A stretch of 64,000 nucleotides of DNA from Piliocolobus tephrosceles (Eukaryota; Chordata; Mammalia; Primates; Cercopithecidae), in NCBI RefSeq assembly GCF_002776525.5, contig NC_045436.1, forward strand, positions 54,724,254-54,788,253, in the 5' to 3' direction. Under the pieces are notes generated by a model. The model ran no database searches. It worked only from the letters and a program-made list of their open reading frames with translations, and was not told the DNA's origin. Position numbers and translations under genes: made by a program. Below are positions 23,819-35,200 of this stretch, piece by piece. How positions within the stretch are numbered: position 1 is the first letter of the stretch; the number at the start of each line of letters is the position of its first letter.

Positions 23819-25594
23819 AATTCCCACCAAATTCATAATATCAAAAGCCAGTAAATCGTAAATCGTACATGTAAATATTAGCCAATTCATGTTCTAGTTA
23901 TTCGAAATCGGCCTTTTGATAGTGTTATTTGCCAATTTAGTCAAATGAAACTGTTTACCCACTTGGCCTTATGCCTCGGAAATAATCTAAGCCCAGAGCA
24001 AAATACAGGGTCCATTAAGAAGACAGAACCCACAGAGACCACAGGATCTGGTACAACTAGGGGTTGGTGTCAGAAGAGGAGACCAAGTAATAGAAGACAC
24101 TTAAAGGGTGACAGTTTGGAAATAATTATTTCGGTTTGGACTTATTGATGATATAAAAATTTAATAACTAATCTGTATAAATTTAATCAAAGATCATTAA
24201 GTGAGGCATTAATTTCCCTGGAAAACAAATGTAAGTTAATAGGAGTTTAATATTCTAGATAGAACTACAAAAGATCAATCAACAGAAGGTGCTGGGAGAA
24301 AGGAATGCTAGAAAAAATATGTTTCCTTCCCAAATCAGGGAAGCAATTTCCCTCACATGGGGACTTTATGGAAATGGAGCCTGTGTAGTCTATGACACAA
24401 GCATGCTTGCAGAAGACATTGGATTCCTTATTCATCCAGCATACTCCATGAAGTGAAGTGTTCAAAAATACTGTTCTCAACTTTGGATGTGCAACCAGGC
24501 CTAAATCACAGAGGATTCTGGTACTTGGGACTAGAGTTTAACAGGGAAATGCAACTTTAGTTCCTCCTGGGCTGTTGTCTTCTTGCCAGCTCAGGCAGGA
24601 AGGGCTGTGCTTTCTAATAGAAAATGAAACAGTTTGAGTCTTCAAAGAATGTGCATTTCAAAGAGCAATAAGAGTAAGACACTTGGAGCTAACTTTTGAA
24701 GCATGGAGTTAACATTTTCAAGACAGATGAAAGAAATTTCTTTAGTGAAAGTATAACTAAGTTAGCTAAAACCTAATCAACAATTTTAATGAAAAAGAAA
24801 TAGAAATTCTAGACATCTCGTTTCCACTGTAAAACAGAGAATTTCAAAATGGACTTTTTTTCTGGGACAATTAAAGTTCACTGGCTTTGTGCCTGACTAC
24901 TACTTCATATACCAGGAACCCAGTCCTCTGATCTCAATTACTGCCCTGCATGTGCAGTGCCAGCCTGTTGCACACCTCAATACCTGGAATCACTTCTGGA
25001 CATGTGCAGTTTCAGCCCTCCCTATCATAAGCCATAGCTGTCAGCCCCATGACTATGCCAACCATTTGGTTTGTAACTTTGATCATCATCTATGCAATCT
25101 GGTTAAACTAACTTTACATCCAGTATCACCTAGATCAATCCATAATGGTCTTCCCATAATTTTACCATAACCACATGAATCTACTGGCTTACTTATTATG
25201 TCTTTTAACTTCTGACATTTTCACTTATTTTAATTACTTTGATTATTAAAGACTAACAGGTTAAACAAGCATAACACACACATATGTATACATGAACATG
25301 AATAATAATATTGTAAAATTTTTCAGCAGATATTTTGGGTACCCCTATTATATCATCAAGTAGTTAATATCAGTCCTACATGAGCAATTTGATTTCCAAT
25401 GCATGGAAATTCATTTAGTACATATTAAACTCACTTTTTTGAAGGCTACTGATAATTTTTTTCCATGATAATATCATGTGAATGTATGCCATAAAATTGA
25501 AATAATCTGGCTATTTCTAAAAATTGACTGAAGAGTATATAATATTTCTTCTCATTGAAGTTATTACACAAGGAAGAAAAAATGTATGATTAAG
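23817..25594. other. Unassigned sequence
   Basis: No gene or repeat recognised. The interval 24880-25180 is less AT-rich than its surroundings and holds a 93-codon plus-strand ORF (24889-25170) rich in His, Cys and Pro. No domain is visible and there is no poly(A) signal or promoter, so I do not call it a gene. Confidence 0.45.
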
Positions 25595-25795
25595 AAAAAG
25601 AATGTTGAAGTCAAGTAGAATTCTCTTATTTGCTCTGTGACCTTTGGTATATTAGTTAACTTGCACAGGAGAAAATAACACACTTCAAAGAACCATTGTA
25701 AAAATTAAAAATATGCATCATTTTACAAATATGTATTTATAAAAAGCACAGTATACTGCTTGGGGTTTAATAAATGGTTGTTGTAACTAAAAGTA
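25595..25795 (+). repeat. MIR SINE fragment
   Basis: 'gctctgtgacctttggtatattagttaac' matches the MIR core 'gctgtgtgaccttgggcaagttacttaac'. It is followed by a diverged middle and the MIR end 'aaaagcacagtatactgctt...ttaataaatggttgttgt'. Old. Confidence 0.65.
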
Positions 25796-27856
25796 TGCAC
25801 ACGTCTAAACATTCATTTTGGGTGAGATGAAAATACATCTCCTAAATGAAATCAGTTTTTAAAGGACGTCCAAAAGCCGCTGTGTTGCTGTGTTGTTAAA
25901 AGCAAATCACCACACTAACATAATTTAAAACACGGGATTATCATGTCCAATACCCACGGCATAAAAAAAGGTATCAATTGTTCACAATGTAAAGATAAAA
26001 TAGAAATGAAATGTAAAAATAGGACTACAAGGGGTCTTTCATTCTCCCTTATTTACTTATTTAGGTGTACCAAACATATTAGCTAAAAGAGGAAAAAGGC
26101 AAGTTACAAGCTGCATTCAATTTATTGGTCACATACATGCCTGGAGTTTTCCCAATATTAAACCACATTAGCTAATCACATTTTTCTTAAAGAATAAAAC
26201 TGGTTAAATCATGTAAAATCTGTTTCTCATATGAGATTGGGTAGATACATTGTACCATTTAAAGATATATATTTATGGCCTCAATGCTCTGCTGTAGCCA
26301 CTTTCTGCACAGTGTTAAGCTGTTCGATTTCACTCCCATTTGAAAGATAACAGCTGACTGAGCTGTCAGACTTTAAGCTGCCAATCATGTAGAGAGCTTC
26401 ATTTGTCTCGATTAAATAAGCGCTAGTTATTAAAGCTGGGTCTTGACATCCAGAAAAGCCTGTGCTTGTGTTTACACGTCAAGAGAGGTCTGTCTGCAAC
26501 AGACTGATGTATCATTCCTGGAACCACTCTTAACAGTTAAGGGGTCAATGAAAGAATTTTGTTCAATATTAACATTCCTCTTCTCAGTCGAAGCATTCAA
26601 GAAGCTATTTTCAACAAGTAAATTAAAAATAAGATTTAATGTATACATTAAAGTAATATATTGAATTACTGAATTAGTTTCATCCAAAAGATAAAATACT
26701 GCCAAATTTAGCTGGAAACAAAATATTATGATCATTTTATACTTGCTTACTAAATGAAGCTGCTGTTACTATTTGTTGGCTAAATAAATTTTTTTGACTG
26801 ATCTACATTTGCACATTTTACTTGGAAGGAGTACTGTATGTGCCACAGGAGAAGATAAACATCACTACACATGTAAGCCATTTAAAAGGCTATTGGACAA
26901 GAATGCTGTGATTGTGCTGTAGCTAGAAATTGAATATATCCAATTCTCTGAGAAAGAATAATAATCTCAGCATAAAATATGATAACATATTCTTTGCAAT
27001 CTTTTATCTAATTAAAACAATGCTTGCCACTACAATATAATAGATAAAATATGCCAATTGAAGAACTTCTGTCTTCTTAAATTAATGTATATATTTATTA
27101 TCCAGGTTTATATCTAATAGGATAGATTTCTGAATTATGTACTGTTTCAGAAACTTAATGTATTCTTAATTTCTAGTTACTCCTCAGCAGTGCTGGTTTG
27201 AATAATAATATTCTACTGGAACTAAATCAGATATTGCAAGGGAACTATGATTATTCATATGAAATTTCTAAAGGTCATTTTAAGAAGTATAGAGAGCTAT
27301 ATATATGTCTTATCCAAGTACCATAGGGAAGATAATTTAGAAAGAGAAAATAAAGAATTTGTTTTTCTGTGATTCTCTTCTTATTTCTTAGTTAGAAATG
27401 AGGTAGGCTAACATACACACTTTATTATTATTCAAAGTGATCTCAATGGGAAATAAACAAGGAGGCAATGAAACACATCAACACAGCAGTTTTGGTGAAC
27501 AATAGTCAGTGAATTTAGCTGCTATCATCTTTATGCCATACTCCTTACTGTATTTGAGAATTAAACATCTAAATATTTTATAAGGTTAAATTGCATCATT
27601 AAAATAAGCTACTTCTATGTAGTCTTCCATTTTCAACCTCACTAGCTTTATCCCATTATGTAGATATTAACAGTACATAATGTAAGGGTGTTGTCAATGT
27701 TTAAGCAAGAATATTTTTAACAATTTTATTTTTTCAAGCCAGTAGTACAAAAGCAATTCTTTTATACGGATAACTGAATTAGAAGAAAGCTTTTGCCTGA
27801 ACTATTCAAATTATTCAAGTTTCAACACGTTTGTTTCCCAAACTCAGTGATTGAGA

Positions 27857-27887
<31 letters not shown>

Positions 27888-28799
27888 TTACAAGGGAATA
27901 TGAATCTAAATCTAAAGCTCTATATTGATATATTGATAATCCTATCTCAGTCTCCCAACTTGATTATGTCTTTTAATCTAAACTATGTCCAGTTTCTACA
28001 TATAATTTTACACAAACTTGCAGCATCTAAATTTTAATACATTAAAGTTTTAGAAACTTCATTTATGAAATTGTGTTATATTTGTTCATACTTTTAAAAA
28101 ATTGTCTCAAAAGACAGCCATTCAGAATATAATAAGGTCATATTTTTATAATTATGGGCTAGGCATTAAAGATTAGAGTTGCATATTCAAATATTTTCAC
28201 ATAGTATTTATTTTAATTAATTAAATACACATTATGTTTCAAATGCCTATATGTTATAAACAAACTGCTTTTAATATATACATAGTAATGCAACTGGATG
28301 ATGTGGTGATTATAGTCTCATAGGATGGAATACTTCAAATTATAAAGGGAAAATTCATATGCAATGTGTGAATATTTTATTCTTTTTAATTATATAAGTG
28401 ATATGTTTGCATTAGACATTGATTATCATCTAAATATATGCATGTTTTCAATATTATTATAAGGGAAAATAAATCAGCTGAGCAGAACTGTACAGAATTT
28501 ATGGACAGATGAGAAATCTGTCTATATCTAGAAGTTGTGCAAAAGTGCATATTCTTGAGAGACGATGCAATCCATGTCATTAAATTTCAAGAAACACTTG
28601 TTAAAGTATGATAATTAATTGAAACATATTGTTTGTATATCACCTTCAGTACACAACTACCTTTATGAAAAGGACCAAAATAGTTCAACTAGGTTAATGC
28701 TGAAGTTTTCTTTTTATTATACAATTTTTAGTTCATGTATAAATAAATTTCAAAAGTAAAAAAAAATACAATACAGTGAGCATAATATACCTTTATTTG
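25796..28799. other. Unassigned, repeat-poor AT-rich sequence
   Basis: Three kilobases with no recognised mobile element except an A27 tract (27861-27887). The interval 26270-26500 has more even base composition and looks different from the surrounding DNA. I see no coding potential in it; the 73- and 87-codon ORFs (26443-26664 plus, 26735-26472 minus) overlap on opposite strands. Confidence 0.5.
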
Positions 28800-29110
28800 T
28801 TTTTGGCATATTTGTTTAATTAAGCCTTATAAGTAGACATTTGGGTTATTTTCAATTTTTTGCCATTACCTGTAATCCCATAGTGAAAATATACTTTTGG
28901 CACAAGTATGTCATTCTTGAATCAACAAATAAGTACATTTAAAATGGGGATAAATATTGCCAAGTTGCATTCCAGGAAGACTGTATTAATTTATATTTCT
29001 ATCCATAGCATAAGATAGATAATCTCTAAAATACTACACTTGAAAACTGTAAGACAAATGATATTTCATTATCATTTTAATTTGTAATTCTTTAAGTATA
29101 ATTTCTATGT
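28800..29110 (-). repeat. Old L1M ORF2 3' fragment, minus strand
   Basis: Reverse-complement resemblance to an old L1 ORF2 end: 'agacatttgggttattttcaattttttgcc', then 'gataaatattgccaagttgcattcc', 'gtattaatttatatttctat', and 'gatatttcattatcattttaatttg'. The order matches old L1s. Strongly diverged; boundaries uncertain. Confidence 0.6.
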
Positions 29111-29518
29111 TTAATGTTAATTTTAATTTACTTTTTCTGAAATTTACTTCATTTATTTTGTATAATTTTAATTATTTCTGAAGTTTTTATGATTTTTTAA
29201 GCATAAGATTAGCAATTTATGGACACAGTTTGTTGATCCTCTTCTTTTTGGTCTCTACCTTTGTGTCACCCTTGAAAGGCTTTTATAAGCTTATAAAAAA
29301 ATAGTGCCAATATTTTTGGTTCTGTGTTTTAAAAGAACTTGATTCACAAGAAATTTATTTTGAATGCAGAAGATTCTTAAGGTAACAATAAGTTATAAGG
29401 AGGGAAAAACTTCCTGAATCTTTACTTAAACTTATTTTTTCATGTTGAAATGCAAAACTATTTTTAATCCAATAACAAGACATTTTTCTTCCCTTCCTCT
29501 TTTCCTCCCTTCTCTGAA

Positions 29519-29848
29519 TTCCTTCCTTCCTTCTTTCCTTTCTTCCTTCTTTCTTTCCTTCCTTCCTTATTTCCTTCCTTCATTATTTCCTTTATTCCTT
29601 CCTTCCTTATTTCCTTCCTTATTTCCTTTTTTCCTCCCTTCCTTATTTCCTTCCTTCCTTCTTTATTTCTTTCCTACCTTCCTTCTTTCCTTATTTCCTT
29701 CCTTCTTTCCTTCCTTCCTTCCTTATTTCCTTCCAACTTTCCTTCCTTCTTTATTTCCTTCCTTCCTTATTTCCTTCCTTCTTTACTTCCTTCCTTCTTT
29801 ATTTCCTTCCTTCTTTCCTTCCTTCCTTCTTTCCTTCCTTCCTTCTTC
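29519..29848. repeat. (TTCC)n-type pyrimidine array, about 330 bp
   Basis: Almost pure pyrimidine on the plus strand, built from CCTT/TTCC units mixed with CTTT and ATTT interruptions that recur ('ccttccttatttccttcctt'). The 152-codon plus-strand ORF at 29442-29900 is a translation of this repeat (Phe/Leu/Pro/Ser only) and is not a gene. Long polypyrimidine tracts of this kind can form triplex DNA and vary in length between individuals. Confidence 0.97.
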
Positions 29849-31254
29849 CAATAGATACATATTAATCGATTATCATACACCAGAACATATGTTAGCATAG
29901 TTTTTGTGTCTACTGCTTCAACAATATTTCAACAATTATACTTTCCTCCTAAACCCCACCACAAGTCTTGCTTTCTAAATAACTAGAGAAAATGTCAGCA
30001 GTTGTTAAGGATGTTACAAAACAAGGGAGATTCCTGGAGGCATGTGGTGTATAGTGAGATCTGTCCCTACAACCTTGTCTTTCAATATCCCTCATTTCAA
30101 AAACTGAGTTTGTAACTTTTTTCAATAGTAAATAGGAATATTATAAAGACATGAAAACATCTGTTTCTAAATTACAACATATAATAGGTAAAAACTTTTG
30201 ATTTCAGAATTAGTATTATAAAATTTGAAGGATATAAGCATCAAATCCAAATTCAATGTATTAATTAAGAAAAGTTTCTCCTGACTTAGATTTGGTTCTG
30301 TTTTATAAGTACATGTTCAGCTGGGAGGCAAAAAAAAATAAAATTCTTTTATTTTCATTTTAACTTTTAATAGCAGCTGAAATCTTATCAAAATCAATTA
30401 TTTAAGGTTGGTTTTTAAAAGCCAAAATTTTAGCAGTGTTTTTTCTCCAATAGCTCATACAGCAGATTGATTAATTTTATACCTATTATTTAAAATGCTA
30501 CTCCTAAATGCAGAGGGAGTTGGAAATAAATAATGTCATGTCTCTTTGTATTCATTTTGTGTACGGAGTGCAACCTAATTTTTGATGAATGCATGCAAGT
30601 AAGTGTGATCTTTAAAAAAAATTTCTGTAAAGTTTTAGAAGTAATATTATAATAGAGCTCCTCTATGTCAAGTAAGAACCAAGGCTTTTTCTTCTATCCC
30701 TAAGTATATGCAATCCTTATTTTCAACAGCTTTGAAAATTTTCTAATTACAAACTCAGATGCAGGTCCAAATGTCATTCAATTATTTCAATGAAATCTGA
30801 AATTGTTATATTCTGAAACTTTGTATTGGAAATTATGGACAGTATACAATTTGACTGAGATTATTCAGCCTGCCTTTGTGCCTTATAACTGATCTGTGAT
30901 TCCCAGTGACCTCGATATACTCAACAAGCTCATTACATGACTCTTAATGACTCAAATATTTATCTGTGTTTAAGTCACTTAGTCATTTTCACCTAGAGAA
31001 ATACATAAGTAAGACATATCTAAATTGGGAACTATTTTTACTTCAGTGGAAGTAAAGAACAGAGAAAAGTAACGTGTTTAGTGAAATTCTTCATTCTTCA
31101 AGTGCATGCATTCTTTATGTATTATTAATTCTATTACACAAATAATGAGAATGTGGTGTTAAAAGGTCAAATAGTTTTCTCAAATTATAATGACTTCAAA
31201 ATTACTCTTCATCAGAATTTTTGTACACTATTTGTAATTAGAAGCATGATATAA
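29849..31254. other. Unassigned AT-rich sequence
   Basis: No gene or repeat recognised over 1.4 kb. Short runs of A and T only. Confidence 0.5.
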
Positions 31255-31850
31255 TTCTTTTGAAAATGATTTGGAATTTGCGTATGGAGTTATAAACATG
31301 TATACATCTAATACACCAATTCTACTTTTTTGGTACTTTCCCAAAAGAATTGAAAACATAGGTACACATACAATTGAATAAGAATATTTTTAACAACTTT
31401 ACTCATAATGTTAACAACTTCAAAATTTTTCTAACCACAAACAGGAGAATGGCTTAAAAACAGAGAATGTTTATACAAATGTAATTCTACTCAGCAATAG
31501 AAAGAAACAAACTAATGATATATGCCATAATGTGGATTAATCTCAAGAATATTATGCTGAGTATACAAAATCATACTGTATGAGTCCATTTGTACAAATT
31601 TCTAAATCATAGTTTTTCTATATAGATAAAGTCTATAAAGTCAAATAAATTAAAACCGTGAGTGCTTCAGCAGCACAGGAAAAGGGAAAAGCAATGGCCT
31701 GGGAAGGAGCATAAACTTCAGAGGTGAGACAAATGATCTATATCTTAATCTAAGTAGCGGTTCTATGGTTGTGTACATATGCTAATATTTATCACGCTGT
31801 CACACTTAATAGATGTGCATTTCACTCCATGTATACTATACTGTGACTTT
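31255..31850 (+). repeat. Old L1M LINE, ORF2 end and 3' UTR, plus strand
   Basis: Colinear with the 3' end of old L1s: 'tactttcccaaaagaattgaaaaca', 'ttgtttaacaactttactcataat'-like, 'ctactcagcaatagaaagaaac', 'ggattaatctcaagaatattatgctgag', 'atactgtatgagtccatttgt', 'gatctatatcttaatctaagt', and 'gtgcatttcactccatgtatac'. No open frame survives. Confidence 0.75.
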
Positions 31851-32299
31851 TAATATGCCTTGCTTAAGAAATGCTCTTTTGAAACACAGCATATCAAACA
31901 TGATTTTGCATCTAACACAGGCTAATATACTTTTGTTTGTGTACTTATTTGCACTTTAAAAAATTTTTTTATTTTACTTTTTCATTTTTTTTGGAAAAGG
32001 TAGAGTATTCAAATCGTATAAAAGGTATCAGAGTACCATCATGTTTCTAGACTTGTCTCTGTCATCCAGTCCACTTCCCACAGACATCAATTGTTATTAA
32101 CTTCTCCTGTACAGTTCAGGAGATAATTTTTGCATTTTGAGATATATGCATATATGTTCCCTCTTTAAATGTAAGGGATATTCTTTTACATCTGTTATTT
32201 GTACTTCACTCTTTTCACTTAATATAGGTAGGAGAGACTTTCATTTCATTACCTACAGTACATAACCATTAAAAATATCCCTTAAGCCTGGGCTGGGTT
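31851..32299. other. Unassigned; possible old LINE-related piece
   Basis: 'gttattaacttctcctgtac', then 'ttgtacttcactcttttcacttaatat', faintly recalls a 3' region of old L1s in reverse orientation. The match is too weak to classify. Confidence 0.3.
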
Positions 32300-32700
32300 T
32301 GGTAGCTCAGTTGTAATACTTTCTGAAGTTAGTTCAGAAAAGGTCATTTATCTTTCGGCTGGCTTACTTTGGGGAAAGCCAGGTGTCATAATCAAATGTC
32401 CCACTATGCTGAGAATACCAAGCTGGAGAAGCACTATTAGGACCCCCATCAATAGCCCAAATGAACTCCACCTGATATCCAGCATCAATTATGCCACTGT
32501 CTTTCTAGAGCGTCTAACCCAGCAGAGCTTTCAGATGACTGAAGCCCTGCTGGCCACTGACTGCAGTTGCATGAGGGACCTCAAGTGAAACTAGCTCCAA
32601 CAAATCCCTTCCCAAATTCCTAAGCCTGAAAAAGTGTGAGCAAAATATATTTGTTGTTTAAAATATGCAGATTTGTGGTAGTCTATTAAACACTACATTG
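32300..32700 (+). mobile_element. MLT1-type MaLR long terminal repeat
   Basis: The 3' half follows MLT1 LTRs: 'ccaagctggagaagcac', 'gatatccagcatcaattatg', 'gctttcagatgactgaagccc', 'cccttcccaaattcctaagcctg', 'gtgtgagcaaaatatatttgttgttt', 'gatttgtggtagtctattaaac'. These correspond to the consensus phrases 'cttcagatgattccagccc', 'ccaaattcctgacc' and 'ataataaatggttgtttt'. Non-autonomous and ancient. The 60-codon ORF at 32406-32588 is within it and is not a gene. The start is approximate. Confidence 0.7.
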
Positions 32701-32735
32701 ATGCTTGTTTAATATATTGGTACAATGTATAGAGT

Positions 32736-32869
32736 CACCCCTTTGTACCCATAAGGGATTCATTTCAGGAATCCTGTGGTTATCAAAATCAGCAGATGCT
32801 CAAGTCCCTTACAGTCACCCTTCATATCTATCTGCAGTAAACCTGTGGACATGGAGGGCCTACTGTGTA
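32736..32869 (+). repeat. MER2/Tigger-type DNA transposon remnant
   Basis: 'agtcacccctttgtacccataagggattcatttcaggaatcctg', then 'atcagcagatgctcaagtccctta', matches the left end of MER2-like elements. The right part, 'cagtaaacctgtggacatggagggcctactgt', matches their right end. The middle is deleted, leaving about 134 bp. Confidence 0.7.
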
Positions 32870-32972
32870 TGTATAATGTATTGATAGCATTTACACTGGC
32901 TTTTTGTGTGAAATAAAAAAAACAAAACAAAAAAAACACTGAGAAAGTATTTATCCATTCCTACTTTATTGG

Positions 32973-33009
32973 GTGTGTGTGTGTGCGCGCGCACACGCGC
33001 ACGTGTGTG
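32973..33009. repeat. 37-bp alternating purine-pyrimidine tract (Z-DNA prone)
   Basis: Every step from 32973 to 33009 alternates purine and pyrimidine: (GT)n, then (GC)4, ACAC, GCGC, AC, (GT)n. It contains a perfect 16-bp palindrome, 'gtgtgcgcgcgcacac' (32981-32996). A short (GA)n stretch follows. Such CG-containing alternation is the classic Z-DNA former; actual Z formation is inferred. Confidence 0.9.
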
Positions 33010-34964
33010 GGAGAGAGAGAGACAGAGCATGCATGCACTCGTGTTTACTTAGGAATCTTCCCACCAGACCAAGAATTTTTCTAATTATATATTCCAAATG
33101 GTACCTTCATAGGCTCCCCATCTGTTCCAATCCCAAGGACCCTGTAATCAATTAGCTTCCTCCACAATTCTCTGCTGGTCTAATCACTCTGATTACTGAT
33201 CTGTCCCTGTGGACTGGCTATGGTGATTTCATCCACCATTTATTCTACTGGGCTTCTCAGAAGGTTAAGTGCTAACAACTGGTTTCTACTGTTGAAAATG
33301 CTCATTATTTCCACTGAAACCAGGGATCCCAATTCCACTGAAACATCTTCCGTAATCATGTCTTATTAGAAAGAATGAAAACCCAGAGATTCTCAGAAGT
33401 ACTGGTGTTCTTTCCTTTTCCCCTTACTCAACGCATTTCTTAGTTTCTTCAGCATTTCTTAACATGAGGGATATGGATTCCAGGCCCTTCTGTGGAGTAT
33501 GGTTGAGTAAAGAATGCGTGACCACAAATTGGTCCCTCATTATTGAGTCAAATATCAATTATCCAGCATAGAGACTATTAATGTCACTCACAACTTTTTA
33601 GCCAATGCATTAAATCCCATATCATTAAGGCAAGCCTTTACTTCCTCTTTGTTAGTCTAATATCCCTAACATCTACTATTCCACATGGAACTCCATCTCC
33701 TGCCAGCAAAAATTGATAAGATTCTGCAACTCTTTCAATATATAGACACCTTATTCTGGACCAGGTTGGTAGTTCTCTATCTGGGATTTGAGAAATGTTA
33801 ATTTTAATAGTGGCTGGGAGACAATGAGTAGGTACTTCAGAGAACTGTCATCCCTTTGTGAGACAACTGCTCTAGTCAAAGTCATTAGAATGTATTTATG
33901 CAAGGAAAAACTTAGATGTGAGACAAGCACTGCTCTTCTCCACAAGGAGTATTCAGGGATAATTGGGGATTCTCAGACTTATCTGGGTCCACTCAAGTGT
34001 CGCATTCTTATTTTTTAAAGACCCAGTAGTTTTCAAATATGTAAGTATTCCAATTACTAAGTGGCATTTTTAGGATCTATGCCCAAAATTACTTCTGTAT
34101 AAAATATAGAATCATTGAATATTGAATAAGAAAACAAATATGGAATACTCAAATAGACATACATGAAATATTTACAAGGGTATGGGCAGAGTTTAGAAGA
34201 ATTGACAAGAATAACTGAGGCAACCCAGGACTAGCAAGAGCACTTCTGTGTCTGCAGAAAGACAAAGCCTTGGAGATGTGGACTTCGTGGCAGAAGCTGC
34301 AGCTTTAGCATACTGAAATTGCCACCCGATCTGTTAGGGAGCAGGGTGGGATAACAAATACTATAACCTCTTCCCATTCCTTCTATCAGATGCCTTACTG
34401 TTCCCTGCCACTGGGCAAAACTTATCATAGAAGGTTCAGGTGTCCTGTTGATGCAGACCCAAAGTATCAGCCTCCTAAGAAACAAAGTTGGTGAGAAAGA
34501 GGGGAAGGGCCAAATGGAGAATATGCAGCGTCGCGATAGGCTGTCTCCTTTGCCTCTTTGACAATGGGTCCAGACAAGCCTTTGCCATAGATTGACACAA
34601 CCACATTTTTTTTTTTTTTTTTTTGCTACAAATGAGGAATTTATGATTTTTAGATTATAGTGTGCCACTCATCCTTAATTAAAGTTATAATGGGTCTTCC
34701 ACTATGAATTATTTTTGTAGAAAATTTTTCTGTCTTTGCTCTCCTCTTTTCTGTATGCCTCATGATCTATCTCTGCTGCTTTTGGCAGCCATAACCCTCT
34801 TTGGGGGCTGCAATTTAGCTGGTTCCTAAATTTGTTTCTCATCTTTCTTGTTGCTATGAAGTAAAGAGAAAAACGCTTACTTTTTTACCACTATATTCAG
34901 GCTGGATGTGCTCCCATCAAATGCTTGTAAACTTGAAAAAAAATTGTAATCATGTAGGCTTTTG
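33010..34964. other. Unassigned, less AT-rich sequence; possible old retroviral interior
   Basis: 33050-34020 and 34200-34600 are more complex and less AT-rich than neighbouring DNA, and follow an MLT1 LTR. They could be an interior of a MaLR/ERVL element, but I cannot match them to one. ORFs at 33751-34018 (both strands) and 34668-34231 (minus) have no retroviral motif that I can see. A T19 tract lies at 34606-34624. Confidence 0.35.
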
Positions 34965-35060
34965 ATATGCATTCTATGTATGAAGAAACTAAGAACCAGA
35001 GAGATTGAATAGGACTTAAGTTCATAAAACGGTCAGTTTAAGTCCAGTGTTTTTACTCCA
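34965..35060 (+). repeat. MIR-type SINE fragment
   Basis: 'gaagaaactaagaaccagagagattgaa', then 'gtcagtttaagtccagtgttt', corresponds to the MIR phrase 'gaggaaactgaggctcagagaggttaa ... gtctgactccaaag'. This is the strand complementary to the conventional MIR orientation, so the strand sign is nominal. Confidence 0.5.
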
Positions 35061-35124
35061 GTAAAAGTATTTTTATTACGTGATCTCTTAACATATATTA
35101 TTGCCACCTTCTTGCTGTAAATGC

Positions 35125-35200
35125 CCTACAGTACAAAACAGTTAGTTAATTTACCTAAGGTCACACCTAGTAAGTGACAGAGTAAAAATCAGAAAAAATA
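35125..35200 (+). repeat. MIR-type SINE fragment
   Basis: 'gttaatttacctaaggtcacacctagtaagtgacagag' closely follows the MIR core 'gtaacttgcccaaggtcacacagctagtaagtggcagag'. Same orientation as the piece at 34965-35060; the two may be one broken copy or two insertions. Confidence 0.65.

Noticed and set aside
29442..29900. 152-codon Phe/Leu/Pro/Ser-rich ORF resembling a membrane protein
   Set aside because: It is translation of the TTCC array; the absence of stops follows from the pyrimidine-only sequence.
34231..34668. 145-codon minus-strand ORF with a Lys run
   Set aside because: The Lys run is the T19 tract. The remainder has no family resemblance, and the interval may be old retroviral interior.
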